Numbered from the stretch's first letter, positions 7,393 to 16,093 are shown. The stretch: DNA of 53,711 bases from Syntrophobacterales bacterium Delta_02 (GCA_001603955.1 LVAA01000029.1:1-53711), one strand, 5' to 3'. The notes: generated from the letters alone by a model not told the origin. Program-made: numbers and translations.

Positions 7393-10300
7393 AGACCATC
7401 AGAGAGTTCCACGTATCGCGGAAGGTTAGGGACACGTATCACTTCAGCGACTCCCTCTTTACCTTGAGCGGCAACGTTATATTCACCAACTTCCTCGCGG
7501 CCCGCACCTTCGCTCAGAAGATGAACGACAAGCGGAACCTCATCCTCTATCCCGAACGTGCGATACGGGCGGGCGCGCTCATTGCCATGGGTCTCATAGA
7601 CGAGATCCTCCATTACATGGTAAGCGTGTACGCGGAATCGACGGACAGGGACATAATGGCCCGCGCCCTGACCCACCTCGAGGCAAGGCTTGGCCCCGAA
7701 GAAACACAGAAGGCCCTGCGCCAGTTCAGCGACGAATTCCCGCCCCTTGCCGTCTACCAGAGGAAAACGACGCTCGATGAGTACCTGGACGGCGAGACGG
7801 GAGAAATCCCCAATCGGCGGATAGTGCTCGAGGAGATGCTCCTTCTCTGGCTTGCGAACATGAACCCTGCCTTCTCCCCCTTCACCGAGCTCTTCGATGA
7901 TTCTTCCCTGCGGAAAGAGACGCCCTTCCTGAAGATCGTCGCCGAACTCAGGGCGTTCTTCGACTCGCAGCCCCCCTTTGGCCCGGAGGGGCAGAACCTG
8001 ATAGATCTGCTCCGCAGCCCGGCCATCGCGGTACCGCACTCATTGTCGGGGCAACTGGAATACATCATGGAACGCTGGGGATACCTTCTCGGGTCCAGGT
8101 TCATCTCGCGTGTCCTCAAGAGCCTCGACCTCTTCAGGGAAGAGGAGAAGATGCCTTTTCTCGGACCCGGCAAGGTCCAGGTGTATCGCTACGCCGGCCT
8201 CGAATTCGAACCGGAACAGTTCAGCGCGGACAAGGACTGGATGCCGCGTCTTATCCTCATTGCCAAAAACGTTTACGTGTGGCTCGACCAGCTGTCACGA
8301 GCCCACGGCCGGTCGATACACAGGCTCGACCAGATACCCGACGAGGAGCTCGATACCCTTCGGAGGCGGGGTTTTACCGGGATATGGCTTATCGGCGTCT
8401 GGGAACGCAGTGCCGCCTCGCAGCGCATCAAACAGATGTGCGGCAACCCGGAGGCGGTACCTTCAGCCTATTCCCTGCACGATTACATCATTGCCCGGGA
8501 CCTCGGCGGCGAGGAGGCCTTCCTTCAACTCAAGGAGCGTGCCACGGGAAGAGGCATCCGCCTTGCCAGCGACATGGTGCCGAACCATGTCGGTATCTAT
8601 TCGCGCTGGGTCATCGAGCACCCCGACTGGTTCGTCTCCCTCGATCACAACCCCTACCCCTGGTATTCCTTCGGAGGGGTCAACCTGTCCCACGATGACC
8701 GTGTTTCCATCCAGATAGAGGACCATTACTACGACCGCACCGATGCGGCGGTGGTGTTCAAACGGCGCGACAACTGGACGGGCGACGAGAAGTTTGTCTA
8801 TCACGGGAATGACGGGACGAGCATGCCCTGGAACGACACCGCACAGTTGAACTATCTTAATCCCGAGGTGCGCGAGGCGATGATCCGCACCATCATCCAC
8901 GTCGCCCGGAAGTTCCCGGTCATCCGCTTCGATGCCGCCATGACGCTGACGAAGAAGCACTACCAGAGGCTGTGGTTCCCTGAACCGGGCACGGGCGGGG
9001 CCATACCTACCCGAACGGAATACAGCCTGACCTACGACGACTTCTCGAAGGCCATGCCCACGGAGTTCTGGCGCGAGGTCGTGGACCGCGTCGCCGTGGA
9101 GGCGCCGGACACACTCCTGCTCGCCGAGGCCTTCTGGCTTCTGGAAGGATACTTCGTCCGAACCCTGGGAATGCATCGCGTTTACAACAGTGCCTTCATG
9201 AACATGCTTCGCGACGAGGAAAACTCCAAGTACCGCCTGGTCATGAAGAACACCCTGGAGTTCGACCCGCAGATACTCCGCCGTTTCGTCAACTTCATGA
9301 ACAACCCTGACGAAAGAACGGCCGTGGACCAGTTCGGCACGGGAGACAAGTATTTCGGGGTCTGCACCATGATGGTCACGATGCCGGGCCTGCCCATGTT
9401 CGGCCACGGACAGATCGAAGGCTACGGGGAGAAGTACGGCATGGAATACCGCCGGGCATACTGGGATGAAACGCCGAACCAGCACCTCGTCGAACGGCAC
9501 GAGAGGGAGATATCCCCCCTTCTCCACCATCGCTACCTCTTCGCCGATGTGGAGAACTTCCTTCTCTACGATTTCTTCACTCCCGAGGGCACCGTCAACG
9601 AGGACGTCTTTGCGTACTCGAACCGTTTCGGAGACGCAAGAACTCTTTTTGTCTTCCACAACAGGTACGCCACGGCACGAGGCTGGATACATTGGTCCGC
9701 CGCGTTCTCCGTCAAGGAGGGGCCCGGGGATACCCGCAAGCTTGCCCAGAAGGACCTCATGCAAGGCCTCGGTCTCGCCGGCGACGGCGGCTACTTCACT
9801 GTCTTCAGGGACCACGTTTCCAATCTGGAATACCTCAGGGAAAACAGGGAGCTTGCCGAAAAGGGCCTTTTCATAGAACTTCAGGCCTACCAGTATCACG
9901 TTTTTCTTGATTTCCGTCAGGTCCAGGACAACCAGTGGAACCACTACGCGCAATTATACAGATACCTGGACGGCAGGGGCGTTCCCAGCATCGAGGAGAC
10001 GATGCGCGAGATCTTCCTGCAGCCTGTCCACCAGTATTTCAGGGAACTCGTCAATCCCGGGTTTTTCAGACACGTCCTGACCACCCACAGGGACGTGGTG
10101 AACCAGAAGGTCATGCTGCCTCCGAAGGAACTGACCGACGAGGTCACGCTCAAACTTGCCGACCTCTTTCGCGAGATCAAGACATACGCGGGCTCATCCC
10201 AGGACGAGCAGGTCATCATCCGGGAAGTGACGAGAAAGCTCATGATACTGATCACGTCCCACCCCTTCACGAAGCACCTTACGGACAGTGAGGCTGACAT

Positions 10301-10904
10301 CCATTCGCTCCTGTCCCGGGAGCTTTCCGCCGCCCACCTGGCATGGCTCTTCGTCCATGTCCTGGGAGGTCTTATCGACGGCGCCGGGGCCCGTGAGGAG
10401 ATCAGCAGAAGCTGGATCGATGAATGGCTCTTCGGCCGAATCATAGGGGAGACACTCGAGGAACTGGGATACGATGACAGCGACAGGCACTCCGCGCAGC
10501 TGCTCATCAAGATCTTCACGACCCACCAGAGATGGTGCGATGAACACAATCCCGTGTCGGTGCTCACGTCACTCATGGCCGACGGCGATGTCCATTATCT
10601 TCTTGGCGTCAACCGTTATCAGGGTGTCCTGTGGTTCAGCAAAGAGGCCTTCGAGGACATGATCGCCTGGATGCATTTCACCGCCGGCGTCTCCATACTC
10701 TCCCGCGAAGAGGTCGAGGAAACCAAGATGGTCGAGGAGCTCCGCGGCTGCTTCAACGCCATCGATACGCTTCACCAGGCATCCCTCTCGTCGGACTACC
10801 AGCTGGAAAAGCTCATGAGCATTGTGAAAGAAAATAGCCAACAACCAGGTGGTGAAGATAATGACCCACAACCAAATTCCAATGACCAGTTAAAAAGACA
10901 ATAA
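7383..10904 (+). CDS. Very large cytoplasmic alpha-amylase (GH13) domain protein
   Basis: A 1173-residue protein with no signal peptide. The GH13 catalytic barrel lies in the middle: region I DMVPNH (about 397-402), region II IRFDAAM with the nucleophile Asp near 517, region III LLAEAFW with the acid/base Glu near 582, and region IV NNPDE (about 640-644) where most relatives have NHD or HD. About 320 residues precede the barrel and 400 follow; neither flank matches a family I recognise. The substrate is probably an alpha-glucan or maltosyl compound, but this is inference. The gene overlaps the HD gene upstream. Its last ~15 codons (tail NDPQPNSNDQLKRQ) are written by the 7-bp repeat array at 10860-11020, so the stop codon lies inside the array. 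Confidence 0.85.
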   Translation: MEMKTIREFHVSRKVRDTYHFSDSLFTLSGNVIFTNFLAARTFAQKMNDKRNLILYPERAIRAGALIAMGLIDEILHYMVSVYAESTDRDIMARALTHLEARLGPEETQKALRQFSDEFPPLAVYQRKTTLDEYLDGETGEIPNRRIVLEEMLLLWLANMNPAFSPFTELFDDSSLRKETPFLKIVAELRAFFDSQPPFGPEGQNLIDLLRSPAIAVPHSLSGQLEYIMERWGYLLGSRFISRVLKSLDLFREEEKMPFLGPGKVQVYRYAGLEFEPEQFSADKDWMPRLILIAKNVYVWLDQLSRAHGRSIHRLDQIPDEELDTLRRRGFTGIWLIGVWERSAASQRIKQMCGNPEAVPSAYSLHDYIIARDLGGEEAFLQLKERATGRGIRLASDMVPNHVGIYSRWVIEHPDWFVSLDHNPYPWYSFGGVNLSHDDRVSIQIEDHYYDRTDAAVVFKRRDNWTGDEKFVYHGNDGTSMPWNDTAQLNYLNPEVREAMIRTIIHVARKFPVIRFDAAMTLTKKHYQRLWFPEPGTGGAIPTRTEYSLTYDDFSKAMPTEFWREVVDRVAVEAPDTLLLAEAFWLLEGYFVRTLGMHRVYNSAFMNMLRDEENSKYRLVMKNTLEFDPQILRRFVNFMNNPDERTAVDQFGTGDKYFGVCTMMVTMPGLPMFGHGQIEGYGEKYGMEYRRAYWDETPNQHLVERHEREISPLLHHRYLFADVENFLLYDFFTPEGTVNEDVFAYSNRFGDARTLFVFHNRYATARGWIHWSAAFSVKEGPGDTRKLAQKDLMQGLGLAGDGGYFTVFRDHVSNLEYLRENRELAEKGLFIELQAYQYHVFLDFRQVQDNQWNHYAQLYRYLDGRGVPSIEETMREIFLQPVHQYFRELVNPGFFRHVLTTHRDVVNQKVMLPPKELTDEVTLKLADLFREIKTYAGSSQDEQVIIREVTRKLMILITSHPFTKHLTDSEADIHSLLSRELSAAHLAWLFVHVLGGLIDGAGAREEISRSWIDEWLFGRIIGETLEELGYDDSDRHSAQLLIKIFTTHQRWCDEHNPVSVLTSLMADGDVHYLLGVNRYQGVLWFSKEAFEDMIAWMHFTAGVSILSREEVEETKMVEELRGCFNAIDTLHQASLSSDYQLEKLMSIVKENSQQPGGEDNDPQPNSNDQLKRQ

Positions 10905-11020
10905 CCAATAACGATACGGGCACCGATTCCTGTTCTGCTACTGGTTATCCCTCCCTTTTGGCCATTGACACATTGGTTATTGTCCCCTCTTCGGTCATTG
11001 GAATTTGGTTATTGGTTATT
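10860..11020. repeat. Inverted 7-bp repeat arrays, GGTCATT/GGTTATT spelling
   Basis: The left arm holds AATGACC, CACAACC, AAATTCC, AATGACC (10860-10887) and AATAACC, AATAACG (10900-10913). The right arm holds GGTCATT, GGAATTT, GGTTATT, GGTTATT (10993-11020), the reverse complement in the same word order. The GH13 gene stop (10902-10904) falls in the left arm, and the stop of the minus-strand 60-aa gene falls in the right arm. It may act as a bidirectional terminator or 3' stabiliser. Confidence 0.85.
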
Positions 11021-11198
11021 TTTTCGTTCTTCTGAGTACTTTGTCTTTGCAGGGCATGTTCTTGTGCACGAGGGTCTTCTTGAGGGCACACCGGATCGCC
11101 ACAAAGGTCCTGCAGCTTCCTGACCCGTCCACACCGCTCTCTTTGGGCATCGACGCATACTTGCAGGAAAGGTCGCAAAAACCCATCAGTTCTTTCAT
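11016..11198 (-). CDS. Small cysteine-rich conserved-type protein
   Basis: A 60-residue soluble protein with five cysteines (C8, C12, C29, C37, C50) in the order FCDLSCKYASMPKE, DGSGSCRTF, AIRCALK, HKNMPCKDK. The spacing suggests an Fe-S or zinc site. The pattern looks conserved rather than random, but I know no named family. The ATG at 11198 lacks a strong ribosome-binding site. The stop lies inside the 7-bp repeat array shared with the convergent GH13 gene. Confidence 0.6.
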   Translation of the reverse strand: MKELMGFCDLSCKYASMPKESGVDGSGSCRTFVAIRCALKKTLVHKNMPCKDKVLRRTKK

Positions 11199-11249
11199 GG
11201 AGACTTATTTACCATATCACGACGGAAGCTACAAAGGTTTTTCCAGCCC

Positions 11250-11585
11250 TCAGGCCGCCACGATAAGAACAATGGCAAGGAACAAAGCCGCGAGGATGAG
11301 AAGGACCGTCCATGACAGGGCGCTGGTCTTCGCCCGGTCCTTCAGGCCGGGTTCCGACCCCTCCGCTTCTTCACGCCTGGCAAGGAACCGGGAGGCGGCA
11401 AGGAAGAGAACAAGGCCGATGACACCCGCCAGAACCCAGGCAAATACACCTCCCCAGGATGGATCCGGCCGTCTCGTGAGCACCACCACCGCACCCCCGA
11501 AACCGATGACGGATATCAGCCCTCCCAGCAGTTTGGCGAGTGTCCAGGGAAGTTGCTTCACTTCCGACCTCAATCTTTCCTTCAT
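11250..11585 (-). CDS. Small membrane protein with two or three TM segments
   Basis: A 111-residue protein starting MKERLRSEVKQL. Hydrophobic segments are visible at about 15-32 (AKLLGGLISVIGFGGAVVVL), 43-62 (GVFAWVLAGVIGLVLFLAA) and 92-111 (LSWTVLLILAALFLAIVLIVAA), with a charged loop between the last two. AAGGAGGAC precedes the ATG at 11585-11583, fixing the start. It follows the DUF6868-like gene by 11 bp on the same strand, so they form an operon. Function unknown. Confidence 0.75.
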   Translation of the reverse strand: MKERLRSEVKQLPWTLAKLLGGLISVIGFGGAVVVLTRRPDPSWGGVFAWVLAGVIGLVLFLAASRFLARREEAEGSEPGLKDRAKTSALSWTVLLILAALFLAIVLIVAA

Positions 11586-11596
11586 CCGAGTCCTCC

Positions 11597-11845
11597 TTAG
11601 GCCTGCAACGCTATGCGCAGAGCGATCATGGGCACAAGGTTGAAAAGTATGATGCAAACCTTGTAGAACGCCATGCCGGCGTAATGTATGGCGTCGAAGG
11701 TCTCCCTCGAGACCTTGAACCATTGACCGTGGATCCGGTACAGCATTTCGTGGGCCCTGGAAAAGGCCAGGAACCATATGAGCAGCACAACGAGATTGAC
11801 GACCGTACACCAGCCAAGGAAGACAAACGCTTTTTCGATGATCAC
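11597..11845 (-). CDS. DUF6868-type small membrane protein
   Basis: An 82-residue protein with an N-terminal membrane segment (FLGWCTVVNLVVLLIWFLAF), a conserved middle (AHEMLYRIHGQWFKVSRETFDAIHYAGMAFYK, given by its key words HGQWF and FDAIHYAG), and a second membrane segment (ILFNLVPMIALRIAL). This arrangement matches the DUF6868 family of uncharacterised two-TM proteins. GAGGAGGT precedes the ATG. It sits between the ZupT-like gene and a second membrane gene on the same strand. Confidence 0.8.
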   Translation of the reverse strand: MIIEKAFVFLGWCTVVNLVVLLIWFLAFSRAHEMLYRIHGQWFKVSRETFDAIHYAGMAFYKVCIILFNLVPMIALRIALQA

Positions 11846-11864
11846 GGTAACCTCCTCTTCCCTT

Positions 11865-12254
11865 TTACCCTTTCATCAATAACAGGCTCAACGCCATGAC
11901 CGCCATTCCGCTGATGAGGCCAAGGAGGCTGTCGTGGCCCTTCCCGTAGGCACGGCTTGTCGGGAGGAGTTGGTCGAGGCTGATATACACCATGATGCCG
12001 GCGACACCGCCGAAGAAGGACGCCACATTGATCCAACGGCCCGCCGGTTCACCGTAACAGGCAACAAGCACGCCGGACCCCTTGAAGAAGATCTCCACGA
12101 ACGACACGTACAGCATCACTCCCGCGGAGAAACCCGTCGACACCGACAGGAAGCGATAGTTGGTCCTGCGGGCCACAAAGGCGATGACGCTCCCGATGCC
12201 CGTCGCCATGCCGGCAAACGTGGTCAATGCCAGCGCCATCCACCCCTCCGCCAT
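11865..12254 (-). CDS. ZupT/ZIP-like metal transporter with large internal deletion
   Basis: A 129-residue protein. Its first ~85 residues match the start of ZupT-type ZIP transporters (TTFAGMATGIGSVIAF, RFLSVSTGFSAGVMLYVSFVE) up to NVASFFGG. The next residues (VAGIMVYISLDQLLPTSR...LISGMAVMALSLLLM) match the very end of the family. The middle, with TM4-TM5 and the HNxPEG zinc-binding motifs, is missing, yet the reading frame is intact. Normal length is about 260. The ATG at 12254 was chosen because GGGAG lies nine bases upstream. Without the metal site it is unlikely to be a normal zinc importer; it may be a decayed gene or a reduced membrane protein. Confidence 0.75.
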   Translation of the reverse strand: MAEGWMALALTTFAGMATGIGSVIAFVARRTNYRFLSVSTGFSAGVMLYVSFVEIFFKGSGVLVACYGEPAGRWINVASFFGGVAGIMVYISLDQLLPTSRAYGKGHDSLLGLISGMAVMALSLLLMKG

Positions 12255-12343
12255 AGGCCTCAACTCCCATCCGTCTCAATGACGTATGCTTGTACAATAC
12301 ATTGTCGCCCTGATTTTTGCAAGAAGAGGAAGGGACGGACAAC

Positions 12344-12410
12344 AGGTTGCAGGCGATAGGTTACGGGAGGGGACCCAGCCCCATGACCCATAACCCGTCA
12401 CCTGTCCCCT
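12344..12410. repeat. Inverted 7-bp repeat arrays, AGGTTAC/GGTCATG spelling
   Basis: The left arm is AGGTTGC, AGGCGAT, AGGTTAC (12344-12364). The right arm is ATGACCC, ATAACCC, GTCACCT, GTCCCCT (12383-12410), complementary in style. The last base touches the stop codon (12412-12410) of the minus-strand MetA-type gene, so the pair forms a hairpin directly after that gene. Confidence 0.75.
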
Positions 12411-13219
12411 CAAAACTTTATCGTCAATCCGCCGATGTATGTATTGTCCGCCTCGGCCTTGTTGAGACCGCGCTTGTAGCCGAGGTCGAGGTCGATCTTG
12501 TCTGTTATGGAGTAAATGAGACCTCCCAGAAAGAAGGCCGGGTCGGTGGCCGCCGTCCTGTCTGTGTTCGTCTTCATGCCCACGTTCGCGACCAGCTTCA
12601 AAGGTTTTGCCACGGTGACAACACCTGCCAGGTCTCCGCCCCATATGTCCTTTCTCTCGTCCGTTTTGTTCTCATTGCGTTTGTACCCGGCATTGAGATG
12701 GAAGGAGACGGGCCCGATATCCTGTGTGGCTATGAAGAGCGCCCCGTAAGTCATCCGGCCGGTTCCGAAGCCCTTGTTGTGGTTCCCCGTGGGGAAGGAC
12801 ACCCCGGGCTTCAGTGCCATGGCGAAACCATCCTTCTCGAAGAAACGCCACTTTGCCTCCAGCGTTATGTCGGCAATGCCATCTTCATTGTGGATGGTAT
12901 CGCCGTCTTCCCTGATCTTGGTCTTCTCGTAGGGCATTCCGAGAAGCACGTCCAGATTGTCGAGGATGCCATAGGAAACGGTGGCGCTAGCGGAAGAGGC
13001 GTCCTCCCTGGTCACCACGCCGTCCTCGTCCGTCCTGTGGTCTGACATTTCGAACCCCAGTTCCACCTGGAATCCACCCTTCCCCAGTGTCCCCGCGTCA
13101 TCGGTAAGGAGCGGCCGGGCGGCGAAGGCCGCCGCCGGCAGGGCAACGATCATTGCAAGAATGAGGACTGCTTTCATCATCTTTGAGCTGCTCGATACGA
13201 TCTGTGATAATACGGCCAT
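12410..13219 (-). CDS. Putative outer-membrane beta-barrel protein (MetA-pathway/transporter-like)
   Basis: A 269-residue exported protein. A signal peptide is visible (MKAVLILAMIVALPAAAFA, cleaved near AFA-ARPL), followed by RPLLTDDAGTLGKGGFQVELG and alternating beta-strand-like segments ending in IGGLTIKF with a C-terminal Phe, as expected for an outer-membrane barrel. The opening 'RPLxTDDAxTxxxGxxElE' is typical of the phenol-MetA-degradation-like family. AAGGAGAGAC lies just before the ATG at 13219; a start 13 codons later at MMKAV is possible. Function is probably diffusion of small organic solutes, but no substrate can be assigned. Confidence 0.75.
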   Translation of the reverse strand: MAVLSQIVSSSSKMMKAVLILAMIVALPAAAFAARPLLTDDAGTLGKGGFQVELGFEMSDHRTDEDGVVTREDASSASATVSYGILDNLDVLLGMPYEKTKIREDGDTIHNEDGIADITLEAKWRFFEKDGFAMALKPGVSFPTGNHNKGFGTGRMTYGALFIATQDIGPVSFHLNAGYKRNENKTDERKDIWGGDLAGVVTVAKPLKLVANVGMKTNTDRTAATDPAFFLGGLIYSITDKIDLDLGYKRGLNKAEADNTYIGGLTIKF

Positions 13220-13329
13220 ATGTCTCTCCTTGTATATTAATCGAAAATCACCTGCGCCGGTAAACAAACCGGGATCTTTCGTTACATGACCTACCTGTCG
13301 GCAGCATGGCAGCAATACCCTCCCCGGCA

Positions 13330-13650
13330 TTAACCCACCCCTCCGTTCTTCCCGGCCTCGTCTTCTCCCGATGCCATAAGACGCTGCAGGCATTCGCGCA
13401 AGCTGCATACCCCGCAGGAATGGGCCATGATCACGGGGATGCTCCTTGATCTGGCGGCACTCACCGCTTCCCTCTTCAGCTGGTGTGACACCTTCCCTGT
13501 AAACATAACCATGACGTCCACGGTCTTGAGGCGCGTCGCCAGACCTGTCTTCGTTTTGGTGTACACCCTCAACTCGACTCCGTGCTTTCGCGCCTCCGCC
13601 TCATAATCCCGTTCCAACCTGTCCATTCCACCTATTAACGCAACGCACAT
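13330..13650 (-). CDS. DUF2325 domain protein
   Basis: A 106-residue protein matching DUF2325: MCVALIGGMDRLERDYE at the start, a central KTVDVMVMFTGKVSH, and the Cys pair region AHSCGVCSLRECL at about 77-89. These small proteins often accompany metal or redox genes, and three cysteines could bind iron. GAGGAGGT precedes the ATG. It is the last gene of the feo cluster, 35 bp after the FeoB-associated peptide gene, suggesting co-regulation by iron. Confidence 0.82.
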   Translation of the reverse strand: MCVALIGGMDRLERDYEAEARKHGVELRVYTKTKTGLATRLKTVDVMVMFTGKVSHQLKREAVSAARSRSIPVIMAHSCGVCSLRECLQRLMASGEDEAGKNGGVG

Positions 13651-13684
13651 CGTTACCTCCTCTTTGTATGCTTAAGAAGACCAT

Positions 13685-13849
13685 TCATCTCGTTTCCCTG
13701 TCGCTGTCCTGGCACGCGCACGAGGAACACCCGCAGCATTTCCCCGTGTCCCGGCCCGCTGCCAGCCGGTACACGGACCTGGCGGCGAGAACGATCACCG
13801 CACCCACGATCACCACAACCACAGCCAACTCTCCGATCGATCCATCCAT
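13685..13849 (-). CDS. FeoB-associated Cys-rich membrane peptide
   Basis: A 54-residue peptide with one N-terminal membrane helix (about 7-23) and a cytoplasmic Cys cluster CCGCSSCAC (C38, C39, C41, C44, C46). This is the standard form of FeoB-associated Cys-rich proteins, thought to help ferrous iron handling, similar in role to FeoC. The start at 13849 follows GGAGGTG. It lies 13 bp downstream of feoB on the same strand. Confidence 0.85.
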   Translation of the reverse strand: MDGSIGELAVVVVIVGAVIVLAARSVYRLAAGRDTGKCCGCSSCACQDSDRETR

Positions 13850-13862
13850 GAAACACCTCCCG

Positions 13863-16007
13863 TCAGATACCGATACCAAGCAGCCGGCCCGCCTGGAACA
13901 CGATCACCGTCACTATCCACGCCATCACCGTGAGCCCCCCGAGCTGAAAGAGCGCCCACCTCCAGGAATTGCTCTCCCTGCGAGTCACCGCAATGGTCGC
14001 CATGCAGGGGGCACTCACCAGGCAGAAGAGCATGATGCAAAATGCCGCAAGTGGGGTGTAATTGGCACGCAACTGATCGCGAAGCCCGGAAGACTCCTCG
14101 TTGGCTTCCTTGCCGACGCTGTAAACAATGCCGAGTTGTGCCACAAAGACCTCCTTCGCGGCAAAGGCACCGATCAACGCGGTCCCTATCTTCCAGTCAA
14201 ATCCCATGGGCCTCAGGACCGGTTCCAGGGCGTGGCCGATCCTTCCCGCGATGCTGCCCTTGAGCGACGCCTCCGTCATGGTATTCTCGATGGCTGCGAT
14301 CTTTTCTTTCTTCATCTCCTCGTTCGTTACCGTCGATTCCACCGCCTGCTTCTCCTTCTCGAACCGCTCCGCCTGGTCTTTTGCCAGTCCCGGAAAGGTC
14401 GTCAGTGCCCACAGGAGGATGGAGATGCCGAGAATGACCGTTCCGGCCTTCTTCAGGTAAAGCCACCCGCGCTGCCACATGTGGGTCAGGACACCCCTCA
14501 ATGTCGGCACCCGGTACGGGGGCAGTTCCATCACGAAGGGAACGGACTCGCCCTTGAAGATGGTGCTGCGGAGGATCTTCGCGCTGAGCACCGCGAGAAG
14601 TATCCCTATTACATATATGATCCAGAGCATCGGGGCATTCCATGCTTCCGGAAAGAACGCGGGGATGATGAGCGCGTAGATGGGAAGCCTCGCTCCACAG
14701 CTCATGAGCGGAACGACAAGCATCGTGACCAGCCTGTCTCTCCTGTTCTCCAGCATTCTCGTAGCCATGATCGCGGGAACGGAACAGCCGAAGCCGATAA
14801 GCATGGGGATGAAGCTCTTTCCGTGAAGCCCTATCTTGTGCATCAACCGGTCCATGATGAACGCGGCCCTGGCCATGTAGCCGGAATCTTCGAGTATGGC
14901 GATGGCAAAGAACAGAAGGAGGATATTCGGCAGGAAGACTATGACGCCGCCAACGCCTCCGATGATGCCGTCGATAATAAGAGACCTCAACAGGCTCTCC
15001 GAACCCTCCGGCCACAGGGCCCCGATGTTGTCTCCCAGCCATCCGAAAAAGCCTTCTATCCACCCCATGGGCGGGTCCCCCAGGGTGAATGTCAGGTAGA
15101 AGACCAGGTACATCAGTCCCAGAAAGATGGGGATACCCAGCACGCGGTTTGTGATGACAGTATCTATCTTGTCCGACATGGTATGGAGCACCTCAACGGT
15201 GGAGTGCACCGCCTCCTGACAAGCTCCCGAGATAAAACCGTACCTGCTGCTGGCGATGATCGTTTCCGGGCTCTCGCCCAGAATGCCTTCGATGTGGGAA
15301 GAGCTCTTCGCAAGCTGGACGCGCACCGCATCAGATGGCACCTTTGCGAGAACATCCCTGTCGTTTTCAAGGAGCTTCACCGACAACCATCGCGCCCCGT
15401 ATTTCTCCAAGAGGAGAGGCTCACCCTCGAGCAGGCCGATCATCTTTACGATCTCCTCCTCGAGTTCTTCCCCGTAGTTGACGGAAGGCGTGTCGCCGGG
15501 ATCCCTCTTGTGCAGCGCAGCAGCGACGATCTGTTCCATCAGCTCATCCATACCCTCGCCCTTGTGGCCGACCGTTCTCACAACCGGCGCATTGAAAAAC
15601 CGCGAGAACTTCTCCAGGTCGAACTCGTATCCCCGGGTGCGTGCCTCGTCGCTCATGTTGAAGGCAAGTACGAGAGGTGCCCCTGTTTCCATGAGCTGAA
15701 CAGCGAGATAGAGATTTCGCTCCAGGTTGGAAGAATCGATGATGTCCACCACCACATCCGGTTTCTCGTCAACGATAAAATTCCTGGCCACCAACTCCTC
15801 GGCAGAATAGGCGGTAAGACTGTACGTCCCGGGAAGGTCGACGAACACGATCTCGTGGTCATTGTACCGGCAGTAGCCTTCTTTCCTCTCCACCGTCACC
15901 CCGGGGTAGTTTCCCACATGCTGTCTCGCGCCGGTGAGGTTGTTGAATATGGTCGTCTTCCCCGAGTTCGGGTTTCCTGCGAGCGCCACAACGATCTTCG
16001 ATCCCAT
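13863..16007 (-). CDS. feoB: Ferrous iron transport protein B
   Basis: A 714-residue inner-membrane Fe(II) transporter with an N-terminal GTPase. G1 GNPNSGKT (about 11-18), switch region HVGNYPGVTVE, G3 VDLPGTYSL and G4 NMSDEA are present. They are followed by the membrane part with GFGCSVPAIMATR and MSCGARLPIYAL, whose cysteines are the conserved Gly-x-Cys motifs of FeoB, and CMLFCLVSAPCMATIA near the end. The ATG at 16007 is preferred: AGGAGG is 12 bases upstream, while the in-frame ATG at 16019 touches that ribosome-binding site. An iron-type palindrome lies upstream at 16063-16076. Confidence 0.95.
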   Translation of the reverse strand: MGSKIVVALAGNPNSGKTTIFNNLTGARQHVGNYPGVTVERKEGYCRYNDHEIVFVDLPGTYSLTAYSAEELVARNFIVDEKPDVVVDIIDSSNLERNLYLAVQLMETGAPLVLAFNMSDEARTRGYEFDLEKFSRFFNAPVVRTVGHKGEGMDELMEQIVAAALHKRDPGDTPSVNYGEELEEEIVKMIGLLEGEPLLLEKYGARWLSVKLLENDRDVLAKVPSDAVRVQLAKSSSHIEGILGESPETIIASSRYGFISGACQEAVHSTVEVLHTMSDKIDTVITNRVLGIPIFLGLMYLVFYLTFTLGDPPMGWIEGFFGWLGDNIGALWPEGSESLLRSLIIDGIIGGVGGVIVFLPNILLLFFAIAILEDSGYMARAAFIMDRLMHKIGLHGKSFIPMLIGFGCSVPAIMATRMLENRRDRLVTMLVVPLMSCGARLPIYALIIPAFFPEAWNAPMLWIIYVIGILLAVLSAKILRSTIFKGESVPFVMELPPYRVPTLRGVLTHMWQRGWLYLKKAGTVILGISILLWALTTFPGLAKDQAERFEKEKQAVESTVTNEEMKKEKIAAIENTMTEASLKGSIAGRIGHALEPVLRPMGFDWKIGTALIGAFAAKEVFVAQLGIVYSVGKEANEESSGLRDQLRANYTPLAAFCIMLFCLVSAPCMATIAVTRRESNSWRWALFQLGGLTVMAWIVTVIVFQAGRLLGIGI

Positions 16008-16062
16008 GGGTTCTATCATCCTCCTGCTCCGTCCTGATATTATTAGGTATAACCAATGAACT

Positions 16063-16076
16063 TAGGCATGCCTAAC
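16063..16076. promoter_or_regulatory. DtxR/IdeR-type iron box between feoA and feoB
   Basis: The perfect palindrome TTAGGCATGCCTAA lies 55 bp upstream of feoB, in the gap after feoA. It shares the TTAGGC half-site with the box at 17124-17145 ahead of the regulator. This suggests feoB has its own iron-repressed promoter in addition to readthrough from feoA. Confidence 0.75.
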
Positions 16077-16093
16077 TCTATGCGTAAATTTTT

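Noticed and set aside
13668-16037. Very long (789-codon) plus-strand open frame opposite feoB
   Set aside because: It is the antisense shadow of a well-supported GC-rich gene; composition is His/Arg/Pro-biased with no domain.
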